DNA from: Argentina anserina
Taxonomy: Eukaryota > Streptophyta > Magnoliopsida > Rosales > Rosaceae
Direction of reading: 5' to 3'
Assembly: GCF_933775445.1 (NCBI RefSeq)
Contig: NC_065875.1
Coordinates: 12,785,001 to 12,849,000 of the forward strand
DNA length: 64,000 bases
Part shown: positions 12,042 through 23,132 of the stretch, in pieces
How positions within the stretch are numbered: position 1 is the stretch's first letter
Layout of the letters: the number at the start of each line of letters is the position of its first letter
Position numbers and translations under genes: made by a program
Notes under the pieces: model-generated
What the model saw: only the letters and a program-made list of their open reading frames with translations
Told to the model about the DNA's origin: nothing
Database searches by the model: none

Positions 12042-13518
12042 ATCATGCCCAGGGCCGTCTCAAATTTTTCAGCGGCCTTGTGCGAAAATTAAAATGCGGC
12101 CTTCTAAATTTTATTCAATGAAAAAAAACTTTAACAAACGAATAATATAAACTCAAATGTTAATTACATAACATCAAAATATCATTAGATATCCTTGCAA
12201 AAGATGCTAAATGGTTACAAAAATATGCTTCATTGAAAACCTTTCGCATACTCAGCATCACCTATGCTCATTTGAAAATCCATCTCCTTGCCTTCTTAGC
12301 AGCAAAATCATCAATCAGTTTATCACAATTGATTTTCCCAAGATAATTATTCTCAATCGAAATCAAAGCAAGTCCATTTAATCTTTCTTGTGACATAGTT
12401 GATCGCAAATAAGACTTTAATAGCTTTAACTTGGAAAAACTTCTCTCAGCTGAAGCAACAGTAACAGGAATAGTTAACAATATTCGATATGCAAGTCTAA
12501 TCACCGGGAAAGTATTCCTCTCTTGTAAGAAATTCAATATATCACAAGCTGTCATCCTTACTCTAGGTAATATTTCCCTCAAAAGTTTCAACTCTCTGAA
12601 CAAGTCTTCCCCATCAATATCTGAACTCTCTCCATGTCTCAAAACATCCTCAAGATGAATGCAAGCAGCTCTTAAATCAATATTATCTAAGGAATCCAAA
12701 GTTTCTGAAGTAAATAAAAATCCAAAGATATCATCATATTGTTGATATTGTTCAAACCTTCTCTGCAATGATCCCTTAGCCGGGTCCACAAGGAATAAGA
12801 AATAATGCACTCTAAAATATTCTTCACCAGAAGATGATGGTAATGGCTCATCGGCTCTTTCATCAAAAAATTTCTTACTATGAATTATATGCTTTTCTGG
12901 AAAAACTTGAGCAACATTTAAGGTATCAGCAATTTCCTTAGTGGTAATGATTGCTTCCTTGAAGCCATTTTCTCTAAATCTATCTAGCCAAGCAATTAGA
13001 CCTTTTACCTCACTAATAGCAACACTTATTTGCATGTTCTTTCTCTTTTCTAATCTGGTCTTGATAAGCTTTATCAATAGTTTCATGCTTTTGTAATCTA
13101 ATACGCAAATCAGTCCAAGTATTTGCAGTAATGAGATGATCAACACTCATTTCATGCTCCTTAAGTCTTCTACCAAGATGACCCCAATCATTGTACCTAT
13201 CATTTGCTAGCTGACCCCGCATTGGCCCCCTTTTAAACAACTTGCAACAAAAACAAAAAACTTTATCAAGTTCCTTTGAGTACACAAGCCACTCTCTATC
13301 ATACTTCTCTCCATTCCCTAAATATCGAGTGTAGAATCTTGAACTAAAACGTCTATTTAACTTGTCTGGCGGGCCACTTTCTATGGAATGATCTCTAAGA
13401 GGACCCTTTTCTACCAATAAATCTACTAGCTTTTTATCCAAGGCATCCCAAACTCTAGGATCAAAAATATTCACCGAAGTCTCATCTGCATGATTTACAT
13501 TATTATTATGCTCTGCAT

Positions 13519-16242
13519 TAGGGGTGTTAATCGGTGTGAATGGTTCGGTTTATAGGTGATACCGAACACCAAACTGTTCTATTTATTCGGTTTGGTTTTT
13601 CACTTTTTTTTCAAAAACCAATTGTGTTCGGTTTGGTTCGGTTTGGTTTTTCTCTGGTTTATATCGGTTTTTCTTTCGGTTATTTTGTAAAGAAAATCGG
13701 AGTTTCTTTCCTTGTCTATCTACATGATTCTTAACGAAATAAAAAGAACATGCGGACAGATTTGCAAAATTCTATTTACAAGATATAGTTGCTTCACAAA
13801 TGCATACAATTGCAAAAAGCCACTAAACAACTTGTACCACATTAGTAGGCATGTTGTGGTTCCAATGTCTAAAATTCAAAATATTAAATTTTAACCGTCA
13901 GATGTGATCAGTATATTTAAATACGGATATGGTAAAAAATTCATCTAATTTTGATAAAATTTGGGTCTCGATCGATGTGGTCAATATTAACTTAATTTCA
14001 TCTAATTAAGTGTGAATTCGTTCTTACCCCCTCCTTCTTGACTAGTTTTGGTGGATTCTTTCACGCACACACTCTCATATATATGTGATGTAGCAGCTCG
14101 TGTAAAATTTTCAAAAATTTTACCTTCCAGGGATAGGGCTACCCATAGGCTCATAGGGGATAATAAGCGTAAAAAGGGTTGACCGCCTCGATCGGGACAC
14201 AAACGTTATCGAAAATATGTGATTTTTTTACCATAACCATATTTCACAATATGTAACGCATCATGCGGACATATTTGCAAAATTCTATTTATAATATATA
14301 GTTGCTTCACAAATGCATACATTTGCAAAAACCCACTAAACAAGTTATACCACATTAGTAGGCATGTTGTGGTTCCAATGTCTAAAATTCAAAATATTAA
14401 ATTTTGACCGTCAGATGTGATCAGCATATTTAAATAAGGATATGGTAAAAAATTCATCTAATGTTGATAATATTTGGGTCTCGATCGATGTGGTCAACAT
14501 TAACTTAATTTCATCTAATTAAGTGAATTTGTTCTTACCCCCTCCTTCTTGACTAGTTTTGGTGGATTTTTCATGCACACACTCTCACATATATGTGATG
14601 TAGCAGCTCGTGTACAATTTTCAAAAATTTTACGTTCCAGGGATAAGGCTACCCATAGGGGATAATAAGCGTAAAAAGGGTTGACCGCCTCGATCGGGAC
14701 ACAAACGTTATCGAAAATATGTGATTTTTTTACCATAACCATATTTCACAATACATAACGCATCATGCGGACATATTTGCAAAATTATATTTATAATATA
14801 TAGTTACTTCACAAATGCATACATTTTGCAAAAACCCACTAAACAAGTTATACCACATTAGTAGGCATGTTGTGGTTCCAATGTCTAAAATTCAAAATAT
14901 TAAATTTTGACCGTCAGATGTGATCAGCATATTTAAATACGGATATGGTAAAAAATTCATCTAATGTTGATGATATTTGGGTCTCGATCGATGTGGTCAA
15001 CATTAACTTAATGTCATCTAATTAAGTGAATTTGTTCTTACCCCCTCCTTCTTGACTAGTTTTGGTGGATTTTTTCATGCACACACTCTCACATATATGT
15101 GATGTAGCAGCTCGTGTAAAAGTTTCAAAAATTTTACGTTCCAGGGATAAGGCTACCCATAGGGGATAATAAGCGTAAAAAGGGTTGACCGCCTCGATCG
15201 GGACACAAACGTTATCGAAAATATGTGATTTTTTTACCATAACCATATTTCACAATACATAACACATCATGCGGACATATTTGCAAAATTATATTTATAA
15301 TATATAGTTACTTCACAAATGCATACATTTTGCAAAAACCCACTAAACAAGTTATACCACATTAGTAGGCATGTTGTGGTTCCAATGTCTAAAATTCAAA
15401 ATATTAAATTTTGACCGTCAGATGTGATCAACATATTTAAATAAGGATATGGTAAAAAATTCATCTAATGTTGATAATATTTGGGTCTCGATCGATGTGG
15501 TCAACATTAACTTAATTTCATCTAATTAAGTGAATTTGTTCTTACCCCCTCCTCTTGACTAGTTTTAGTGGATTTTTTCATGCACACACTCTCACATATA
15601 TGTGATGTAGCAGCTAGTGTAAAATTTTCAAAAATTTTACGTTCCAGGGATAAGGCTACCCATAGGTGATAATAAGCGTAAAAAGGGTTGACCGCCTCGA
15701 TCGGGACACAAACGTTATCGAAAATATGTGATTTTTTTACCATAACCATATTTCACTATACGTAACGCATCATGCAGACAGATTTGCAAAATTCTATTTA
15801 TAAGATATAGTTGTTTCACAACTGTATACATTTGCAAAAAGACCACTAAACAAGTTATACCACATTAGTAGACATGTTGTGGTTTCAATATCTAAAATTC
15901 AAATTATTAAATTTCGACCGTCAGATGTGATCAGCATATTTAAATAAGGATATGGTAAAAAATTCACTGAATTTTGTTAAAGTTTGGGTCTCGATCGATA
16001 ACATATTTAATTATGTATATTAAATATATCTATAAATAATATAATTTCTTTATAATATATATATATATTCGGTTTTTCGGTTCGGTTTCGGTTTCGGTTT
16101 CCAAACATCCCAAACCAAAACCACACCAAATCTTTCGGTTTGGTGCGGTTTTTTTGCGGTTTGGTGCGGTTTTTTTTTCTTCGGTTTTTTTCGGTTATGG
16201 TTCGGTTTTTTTTCGGTTTTCGGTTTTCAATTAACACCCCTA
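13519..16242. mobile_element. Nested non-autonomous hAT-like element, 2.7 kb, perfect 8-bp duplication
   Basis: It starts taggggtgttaatcgg and ends aattaacaccccta, near-perfect inverted repeats. It is flanked by CTCTGCAT at 13511-13518 and 16243-16250. Both ends are packed with CGGTTT / GGTTCGG words. It lies inside the transposase ORF of the outer hAT and contains a long tandem array. There is no transposase. Confidence 0.93.
13749..16000. repeat. About 503-bp tandem repeat, 4.5 copies, inside the nested hAT
   Basis: The repeat word catgcggaca / catgcagaca begins at 13749, 14262, 14764, 15268 and 15771, giving spacings of 513, 502, 504 and 503 bp. Each unit contains the same landmarks (gttatcgaaaatatgtg, ttgaccgcctcgatcggg, gaccgtcagatgtgatca). 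Internal copies are more alike than the outer ones. The last unit is cut short near 16000. Each unit carries a minus-strand ORF of 66-75 codons; since these track the repeat and have no domain, I do not call them genes. Confidence 0.93.
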
Positions 16243-17089
16243 CTCTGCATCATTCTCAGTTGTATCATGACCCAAATCATCTACAATTTCATTGCCATTA
16301 GTGTGTTCTTCAATATCTTCCATTTGCTCTTCTGATTGTTCATTAACCAAAGATCCACCTACACCTTTTTCTTTTCTTTTCATAAATGTATCAATACGGG
16401 GCAAAGACTTAACTAACTTGACTTCTTTTTTCTTCTTCATGCGTTTTGCATGACCACATAAATCTTTTCTTTTAGGAAGCATGTTTCTAAATTGAACTAT
16501 TCAAGAACTAAGTTTGAATAAGAAAACCTGATTCACTCACAGCCGCTGCTCCTCCCAAGTTCCAATTGCCTCAGTTCTCAAAACGCTTGAACACCAGACC
16601 ACCACAATCTTGCAAATTGAAATTCCAAATGTAAACAATTAATAACTGGTACTCATGCAAATATGATCAATCATTCAATCTATAAATACAATCGAGTTGA
16701 TCGACCTATCTTACCTGAATCGATGAGTGGTGATGCTTGACTTGTAGTGGATGAGATCAGTGTGGCGAATTGAGAAAGAAGAAAGAAAAGAAGAAGAGGA
16801 AATGAGGGTTGCGAAGTGAGAAAGAAGAAAGAAAAGAAGAATATGAAATGAGGTCGGCGAAGTGAGAAAGGAGAAAGAAAAAAGTGAGTGGCTCAAAGAA
16901 AATAATAAAAAAAAGAAAAAGGAGAGCGAGAGTGAGATGCTCCAAATATAAAAAGGTTGAGAAAGTGAGATACCCATAATTTTTATTCAATAAAAAAAGG
17001 GGAAATTAAAAAAATTTGTGGCCCTCAAATTTTATGGCCCTGTGCAGTTGAGCTCTTTGCACATGTGCAGAGCCGGCTCTGATCATGCC

Positions 17090-17278
17090 ACTGACTTTAC
17101 GAGAGGAATTTGTAAACTACTTGTTGATGTGCACGTTTCAATTTGATAATGGGAAAACGCATTCGTAATGAAAAAGAAAACATAGAAATCTTACGAATTG
17201 TTAACGCTTTAGTACAATTGTTGACTATTGTTGGCTGGAATGAAAAAGAGAAGCACACCATGGCACCATGCCTTTCCT
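17090..17278. other. Short spacer between elements
   Basis: This unique sequence lies between the hAT duplication and the next TIR. The ORF beginning at 17143 runs into the next element and is not supported. Confidence 0.5.
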
Positions 17279-17281
17279 TTG

Positions 17282-19532
17282 GGGCGTGTTTACTTTCCGG
17301 TAAAGGGAATGACTCCGCAAGATTCCTTTCAAAAATGATGTTTACTAACTTTCCCGGAATGGAATTCGACGTGGTCCCACTTGATTTTCAGGAATCAATC
17401 CTCCATCCCGACTCCGGAGGGGAGAGTAAGTATTCATTCCGTGAAAAAGCCTGAATCAAATTTTCATTCCTAAAATGTCCTCCGAATTCTTCCTCGTCTG
17501 CCTCCTTCTCTGCTTCATGTTGAGGTAAGCTCTCTCTCTCTCGTTTGCTTCTTTTGTAATTCCTCTTCGTCTTTCATCATATTCATCTTCTTCTCCATGT
17601 TTGTTCTGATTTCTTTTTCGTTGAATTTCATATTTAAGATTCAAATTCTGGGTTTATAATTTATAATCAATGTATATTGTGAATTGGGAATTGTTTTTTT
17701 TGCTTAATTGTTTTTACTCTTCTTATAAGAGCTGATCCTACCATCTTTAATTCCATTCAAGGGAAAAAAGGTCGGATTGACAAATATTGGTCTCTACAAT
17801 TGGGTTTTTTATGTGATTCTATGGACCTTTCCTTGTACACAGGTCAGATTGTGAGTGCTTCAATCCGTACAAGCAAGCTTGGTCTTGGCAGAAGAGCATA
17901 GTGAAAGAGAAGAAGGCTCTGATTGAGAGGAATGAAGACTGCCCTGACTCGCTGTTAGTTCTTTAGCATCCTCCTGTTTACACAATGGGCACCGGTAGCT
18001 CTGAAAAGTTCCTCAATTTTGACCTCAAGGATGCTCCATTTGATGTTCACCGGACTGAATGCGGCGGCGAGGTTACATAACATTGTCCTGGTCAGGTAGT
18101 TAAATGAACTTTATGCTCTGTTAGGGTATGGTCAGTTATTGTTTGGTTGTAATTTTTGATAACTAAGTCATGATTTTCGTATCTGTGGCAGTGTAGACAG
18201 TAATGTACCCCATTATGAATCTCCGGAATCATAAAATGGATCTTTATTGGTACCTCAAGTCACTTGAGGAGGTGATCATTCGCGCTCTTTCAAACACATT
18301 TTCGATCAAGGCATCTCAACTTGAGGGCTTAACTGGTGTTTGGCACGGTATGCTTCCCAAGACATCATCTACACCTTACTTTTGTTTCCATAGCAGCATT
18401 TATCATTACTGAAAAGATAACAAAGCAGAAATATAAATTGATATGTTACCTTTCCTCAGGAAACTAGAAAGGATTTTGGTTTAGCAGTGAATGTAATCAC
18501 AGATTTAACATAATAGTTTTGCGAGCAAATGCGGATGGTGCAAACCTTGAAAGCCCTGCCATTAGCCTCCAAGTTGTGATGACCACTAGGTTCCTTTGCT
18601 TCTTTGGCCTGTTGCTCATCTAGCACAGAAGTATAGAAAACACTCATTGCAAGTTGAATGTTTCAAAATGCAACAAAAGTGAGCAGCAACAATAATTTAG
18701 CTTTCCATCATTTTTATCTCTTGGAAACTAACTTGCACTGCCAACCTATGAAGTCTGGAAGCTTTTTTAGCAGGTTTGAGTCACTGAGCAATTTTCAGCT
18801 GATTTCACGTGTTTAATACAAGTCTCTGAACGATTAAAATGGAGTCTGTAACTTTATATATTGAATGTCGATGAGTAATATTTTGATAGTTGATTACAGG
18901 TTGATAAGGAAGCTGAAAGTATGAAGGTGTGAAGCTATAGATTTCCAGTTTCTTTTGTCTGTGTTGTTGCTTGCAAGTTTGTTAGTGTTTTATTTTCTTT
19001 CTGCTTGATTTGATGTTTGAATTATCAAGGCAACAAAAACATGGAAATCAAAACAAGGTAGTACCAATGCAGCTGGTTATGCCCAAAACTGCAGCAGCTA
19101 GTTAAACTGCAGCAACACTGTAATGGGATTGGGCATTTGCTATGCATATAATTATGGTAGAATCTGAATACAAACAACCTTGCTGGTCATTTAGCTTTCT
19201 AATTTAGCATATTAATTAACTTCATTTTCTCAAAGGGTTTTAGTTGTATTGAATTTGTTGTATTCCAGTGTATTTCAAATGTTATAAGTGTATAACCTTC
19301 TTTCACAACTATATTATATGTAAGGGCATTTTCGTAATCAACTTATAATGATTCTCATTTCTACATGTTAGTAAACACATACATGGGAATCAATCCGGGG
19401 ATTGTTTCCGATTCTTGACAACAAGTAAACATGTGATATAGGAATGACTCCTCCTTTCCCCCATTCCTCCTCTCCCCCATTCCTCATCTCTCCCATCCCT
19501 CTAATTCCCATTACGGTTTAGTAAACGTGCCC
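17282..19532. mobile_element. TIR element (PIF/Harbinger-like) with captured gene exons
   Basis: The left end GGGCGTGTTTACTTTCCGG and the inverted right end GGGCACGTTTACTAAACCGT form an imperfect TIR of more than 20 bp, followed on both sides by a GGGAAT word. A 3-bp direct repeat TTG flanks it (17279-17281 and 19533-19535). A 3-bp duplication fits PIF/Harbinger or CACTA; the termini do not read CACTA. Inside lie decayed octanoyltransferase exons, so it resembles Pack-type elements. No transposase was seen. Confidence 0.7.
17842..18510 (+). pseudogene. LIP2-like: Octanoyltransferase (LIP2/LipB-type) gene fragment
   Basis: Exon one (about 17842-18106) reads [67 protein letters not shown] and CPGQ. 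That order is typical of plant LipB-type octanoyl-ACP:protein octanoyltransferases, which start lipoate synthesis in plastids or mitochondria. Exon two (18203-18349) reads [18 protein letters not shown] then [26 protein letters not shown] third scrap near 18474-18505 reads GLAVNVITDLT. At least two stops interrupt exon one (VL-stop-HPP and VT-stop-HCP). The catalytic C-terminal part is absent or unrecognisable. It lies wholly inside a TIR element. Confidence 0.82.
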
Positions 19533-19535
19533 TTG

Positions 19536-20297
19536 GTCTCTGATTTCTGGAGGATATTTAAATTATTTTATCTTTTTCGTTTACATGTTGTCGGCCTTTC
19601 AATTCATCTCTTCCAAATTGAAGAACAAGAACTGGATTTGTCCATCATGCATGAATAATTCACTTGTTAATACTACATAGGATTGTCCAATAAAAGGCCA
19701 CTATATCAATTTCTCTCACCCTTAAAGCACGGTAGCTATGAATTCATGTGCCATCATTTCAATATAATCTGTACACATCTATCTCTTATGACGTTTTCTT
19801 TGTTGTTCTTTCTGTTTTTTGTGTGTGCGATATTAATCTTTGATTTTTGGAGAGTACAATTGAATTTTGTTTTGTGCTTCTAACAAAGAAAAGATTAATT
19901 TTAATTTATTATGAAAATAAGTAATTCCATGTCACCATGCCACATCAATTCATAGTTAATCTAAACCGATCTAATAGCTATAAAGGTGTGTCAAAATTTG
20001 TGTAAAAAATAATGTCCCTTGAACCGGACCATCTTACTAATATTAGATCGTACTAGTGATAATCAGCAAGAAATAAAGCACTACACTAGGTAGTCTTTTC
20101 TTCATCTTGTTCTTTATCTTGATCAACACACTTGAAACGCAATACTAAGATACGTGGTATTTTGTTTGATCGTAAGGATTGCCAATAAGATTTTGACCAA
20201 CGTTATCCATTTATCCCTCTTTTAAGCACCTTCACTCCTTCAGTTGGTTCAACCTCAAAAAGGCAAAAACTAAAAATTAATTTGTAAAAAATTGGAA
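19536..20297. other. Gene-free spacer
   Basis: I looked here for the missing TIR-domain exon of the TNL gene (expected wording YDVFLSFRG) and did not find it. ORF 19683-19883 has no domain. Confidence 0.5.
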
Positions 20298-20302
20298 TTA
20301 AG

Positions 20303-21927
20303 TGTCACAACCCAAAGTTTGAATAATGAAAATTCAAATTCGAGTACATGATAATTCGAATCAAAACCATTATACTACACTTACAATAGTTACAAATCTT
20401 GATCAAATAGTAAAAACAACGTTTACAAGGAATTGATGCAAGATATTTCAAACATTACAATCGTTTTATCCCTGCATCTACTTCCCTGGACTCTCCCACC
20501 GCAAACAAAAGGATCAACACCTGCACATAAAACCATACACCATGCATTGGTGCACTGAGTTGTAAATAAACAAACTCGGTAAGCTTATAAAGCTCGTATG
20601 AGTAAACTTAACTCAAGAGACTCATCCTTAAATTTCTTTTAAAACAAGCCACAAACATTTAGTCCCCACAACCAAACACATACCAAAGCATGATAAAAGT
20701 AGTGATTCGTGCATAAAAGCATAGTTCAAGAATTCACAAATAAAGGTAAATGCGATAAGTGTAATCCATGCATAAAGTTTAGTTCAGGAGATCACACGTA
20801 TAAAAAGAAAATGCAGAAAGGAGAATTTGTGATTCCTGCATAAAAACGTAGTTCAGGAAATCACATAAATAAAATGAAACACAGAAGAAGAATTTAACAA
20901 CCCAACCCAAGATTCAAAACCCAAATGCACACACAACCAATGGTTCTAGTCCCTCATGAACACTAGAACTAACAACAACAAAATAGAGAAGTATCTATTC
21001 AACTCACAAAATTCTATTCATGAGTTACAACACTTTGCCCCATGAATAGTAGACACTTTGCCCACACCCGGTCAAGGGCCGCACACAATGGTACATAAAC
21101 CTCACCAAAACCTCACGACTTCAACATCAAACTTATAGATCAATGTGATGGACATTTTACCTTAACAAGCTCCAAATCGGACGGAAAGTGGTCGGGAAGT
21201 TGTCGGAAAGTTTATGAAATAACAACTTCAACTAAATTGCTTAAAACTTCAAACCGAGCTCTTAAACTATCAAAGTCATGCTTAGAGGGAAGGATTAGGT
21301 CGGAGGGAGGGAGCTTGAGCTCCGAGCCTTGCCGGAAAAGCTCAGGATGATAGTGTCGGATTTGCAGGAACCTTGCGGCCTCCGCTGCTCCGTGCACAGC
21401 GGTCGGCGGGGCTTGGGTCTAGGCTCAAATGAAAGGTGACGTCGAGTCCGTCAGTTTGATAGGTGACTCGCGTCGTGACTTCGCCGGACGTAAAAGATCG
21501 ACGCTGGAGAAGATTTCTGGGATTTTCAGTGGTGAACAGTACCACGGGCTGATTTTTCTGCAAATTTTTCAATTTCTCCCTTTAAATCCCCCTATTTAAA
21601 CTATTTTCCAAAAAACTCAAATACATTTTTTGATTAGTAACTTTTTCATACGAACTCCGATTTGGCATGTGCTGCATGTCTCTAAACTCGTATCGACGAG
21701 CTCTACAACTTTCGTGAAGAAGGTTTCCAAAGATAAGCTATGATTCAATAGTCAACTCTTGAGCCTTTAGAAACTTAATCATTTTTCAACTATTTATCTT
21801 CAGAATCACTTCCATTTTAAAAAGTGTGACCATTTAGAAGACGTAGAATGAGGAGGCACTCGAATCACCATTTTAATAATTTCCGAGAAATCATAAGAAA
21901 TCGGAAATGAAAATTCGGGTTATCACA
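20303..21927 (-). mobile_element. Solo LTR, 1625 bp, with perfect 5-bp duplication
   Basis: The plus strand reads TGTCACAACCC... to ...GGGTTATCACA, so on the minus strand it is TGTGATAACCC...GGGTTGTGACA, a TG...CA LTR with matching ends. TTAAG flanks it at 20298-20302 and 21928-21932. No second LTR or internal region is present, as expected after LTR-LTR recombination. The minus-strand words ACGAAAGTTGTAGAGCTCGT and CTCAAGAGTTGACT are shared, with small changes, with the LTR at 28668, so they are one superfamily. It sits just upstream of the TNL NBS exon. Confidence 0.9.
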
Positions 21928-22091
21928 TTAAGTACTGTATATATATAGTTGAGGAAGTGAAAGCTCATACACTTTCTGAAAACTATTTGTTCTTCTGCAA
22001 GTGCATGTATTTGTTCTTTTAGGTATTTAAATATTCTTGGACACCTGAGGAAATGCCATATTTGATCAATATGTGCATATTTTAATTATGT

Positions 22092-22350
22092 ACATTGTCA
22101 GCGCAGGCAGTCTGAATCTAAACTTATTCATGACATCGTGGAAGAGATCTCCAAGCAAGTCATAATGCGAACATATTTGAATGTGGCAAAGTACCCGGTT
22201 GGGATAGAGCCTCGCGTGCAAGATATAAACCAGTTGTTAGGTGTTCAAGGAAGAAATGTTTGTGTGGTGGGAATATGGGGTACTGGTGGGATTGGTAAGA
22301 CAACAATTGCCGATGCTGTCTATAATTCAATTGCCCATAATTTTGAAGGT
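22092..22350 (+). pseudogene. TNL piece 1: NB-ARC N-terminus with P-loop
   Basis: After an acceptor-like TTGTCAGCGCAG (about 22103) the frame reads SESKLIHDIVEEISKQV, NVAKYPVGIEPRVQDINQLL, then the P-loop GIWGTGGIGKTT (about 22272-22307) and ADAVYNSIAHNFEG. This is the standard start of the TNL NBS exon after the TIR exon. It is open throughout, and is cut at 22350 by the Copia insertion. Confidence 0.93.
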
Positions 22351-22355
22351 AGCTC

Positions 22356-23132
22356 TGAAAATACAAGATAGAACAATAACGAGTAATAGCAGCGGAATAT
22401 GTAGAAGAATTTTACTTTTCTATTGAATAAACAATATTACAATGATTACATCTTAATCAATAATAATGTTATTCTCAAAAGTAAAAATACTTCTTACTTG
22501 ATAGTCACAACCAAGTACGAAACAACCTCACTAAGATCGTTGCTTCAAGTGTCGATACAACCTCACTAAGATCGTTGTAGTCACACGGATGATCAACCTC
22601 ACTAAGAACGTTGATGTTGCCACTAATGTCTTCAATGGAGTCACACAGATCTCCTAGCACTAAGCTCTCCTTTTTGTGAAATTTCTTCTATTTGGTTTCA
22701 CCTTGTTTCTTCTCTATCCGTGTGTGCTTGAAGGCTGCAAACCTACTGCATATATATATCCTATATATACCAGCCGGCCATCATCTAAACCCTAGCACAA
22801 ATAGGTATTAACCTCAAATCCCTTCCTAATACAACTTTAGATAGAAAAGGAAAAAATCCATATAAATATGGAATACACCTTTTAAAATAAATCCATTTTT
22901 TATAACAATTCCCAAACACCATTTAACTAAATATATATTCTCAAATATATATCAATCTACCCATAATCAAATCGGTGGAGACTTCTTTGGTAGGAAAAAC
23001 AAACCATAATCTTTTCCTAGTCCAGTTAGGAAACAACTTCAATTCTCCTTTTACCTGTTCAAATCTTCATGACTTGTCCTCCACACCTTTGGATCTTCAT
23101 CAACTATATGGAGGCCAATATATGTACCTTCA
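22356..23132 (-). repeat. 3' LTR of the Copia element in the TNL
   Basis: It is 777 bp, TG...CA, and near-identical to 27556-28331. Confidence 0.95.

Larger units (their letters stand above)
12268..16482 (-). pseudogene. hAT-family transposase, split and internally deleted
   Basis: The N-terminus (16482-16251, MLPKRKDLCGHAK, then a basic/acidic low-complexity stretch) is separated from 13510-13020 by the nested element. Removing that element with one target-duplication copy restores the frame without a stop (...ENDAE then HNNNVNHADE). The next part has a TTF-type zinc-finger region (RVWDAL, SSRFYTRYL, CFCCKLF, NDWGHLGRRLKEHE). At about 13025 the frame shifts directly into the C-terminal part (to 12268), which ends in the hAT dimerisation domain (LAYRILLTIPVTVASAERSF, then KSYLRSTMSQERLNGLALI). 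Family members of this type are usually near 700-800 residues, so the DUF4371/catalytic middle is missing. Confidence 0.88.
12050..17081 (-). mobile_element. hAT transposon (ZMYM1/TTF-type transposase), 5.0 kb, nested insertion inside
   Basis: The ends read CAGGGCCGTCTC at 12050 and, on the other strand, CAGAGCCGGCTC at 17081. A perfect 8-bp target duplication ATCATGCC is present at 12042-12049 and 17082-17089. It encodes a hAT transposase on the minus strand. A second hAT-like element occupies 13519-16242. Near the right end (16760-16880) an AG-rich unit of about 46-48 bp is repeated two to three times. The transposase is internally deleted, so the element is not autonomous. Confidence 0.93.

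Noticed and set aside
14002..15749. Four similar 66-75 codon ORFs, which might have been a small gene family
   Set aside because: They are one per unit of a 503-bp tandem array inside a hAT element, with no domain and no selection evidence.
13749..16000. CRISPR-like array
   Set aside because: The units are 503 bp, directly abutting and without unique spacers, in a plant transposon.
18456..18647. Minus-strand ORF containing SGHHNLEANGRAFKV as a gene
   Set aside because: It overlaps the third LIP2-like exon scrap on the plus strand and no family was recognised.
19683..19883. Possible TIR exon of the TNL
   Set aside because: It has none of the TIR-domain motifs; the hydrophobic frame is AT-rich chance.
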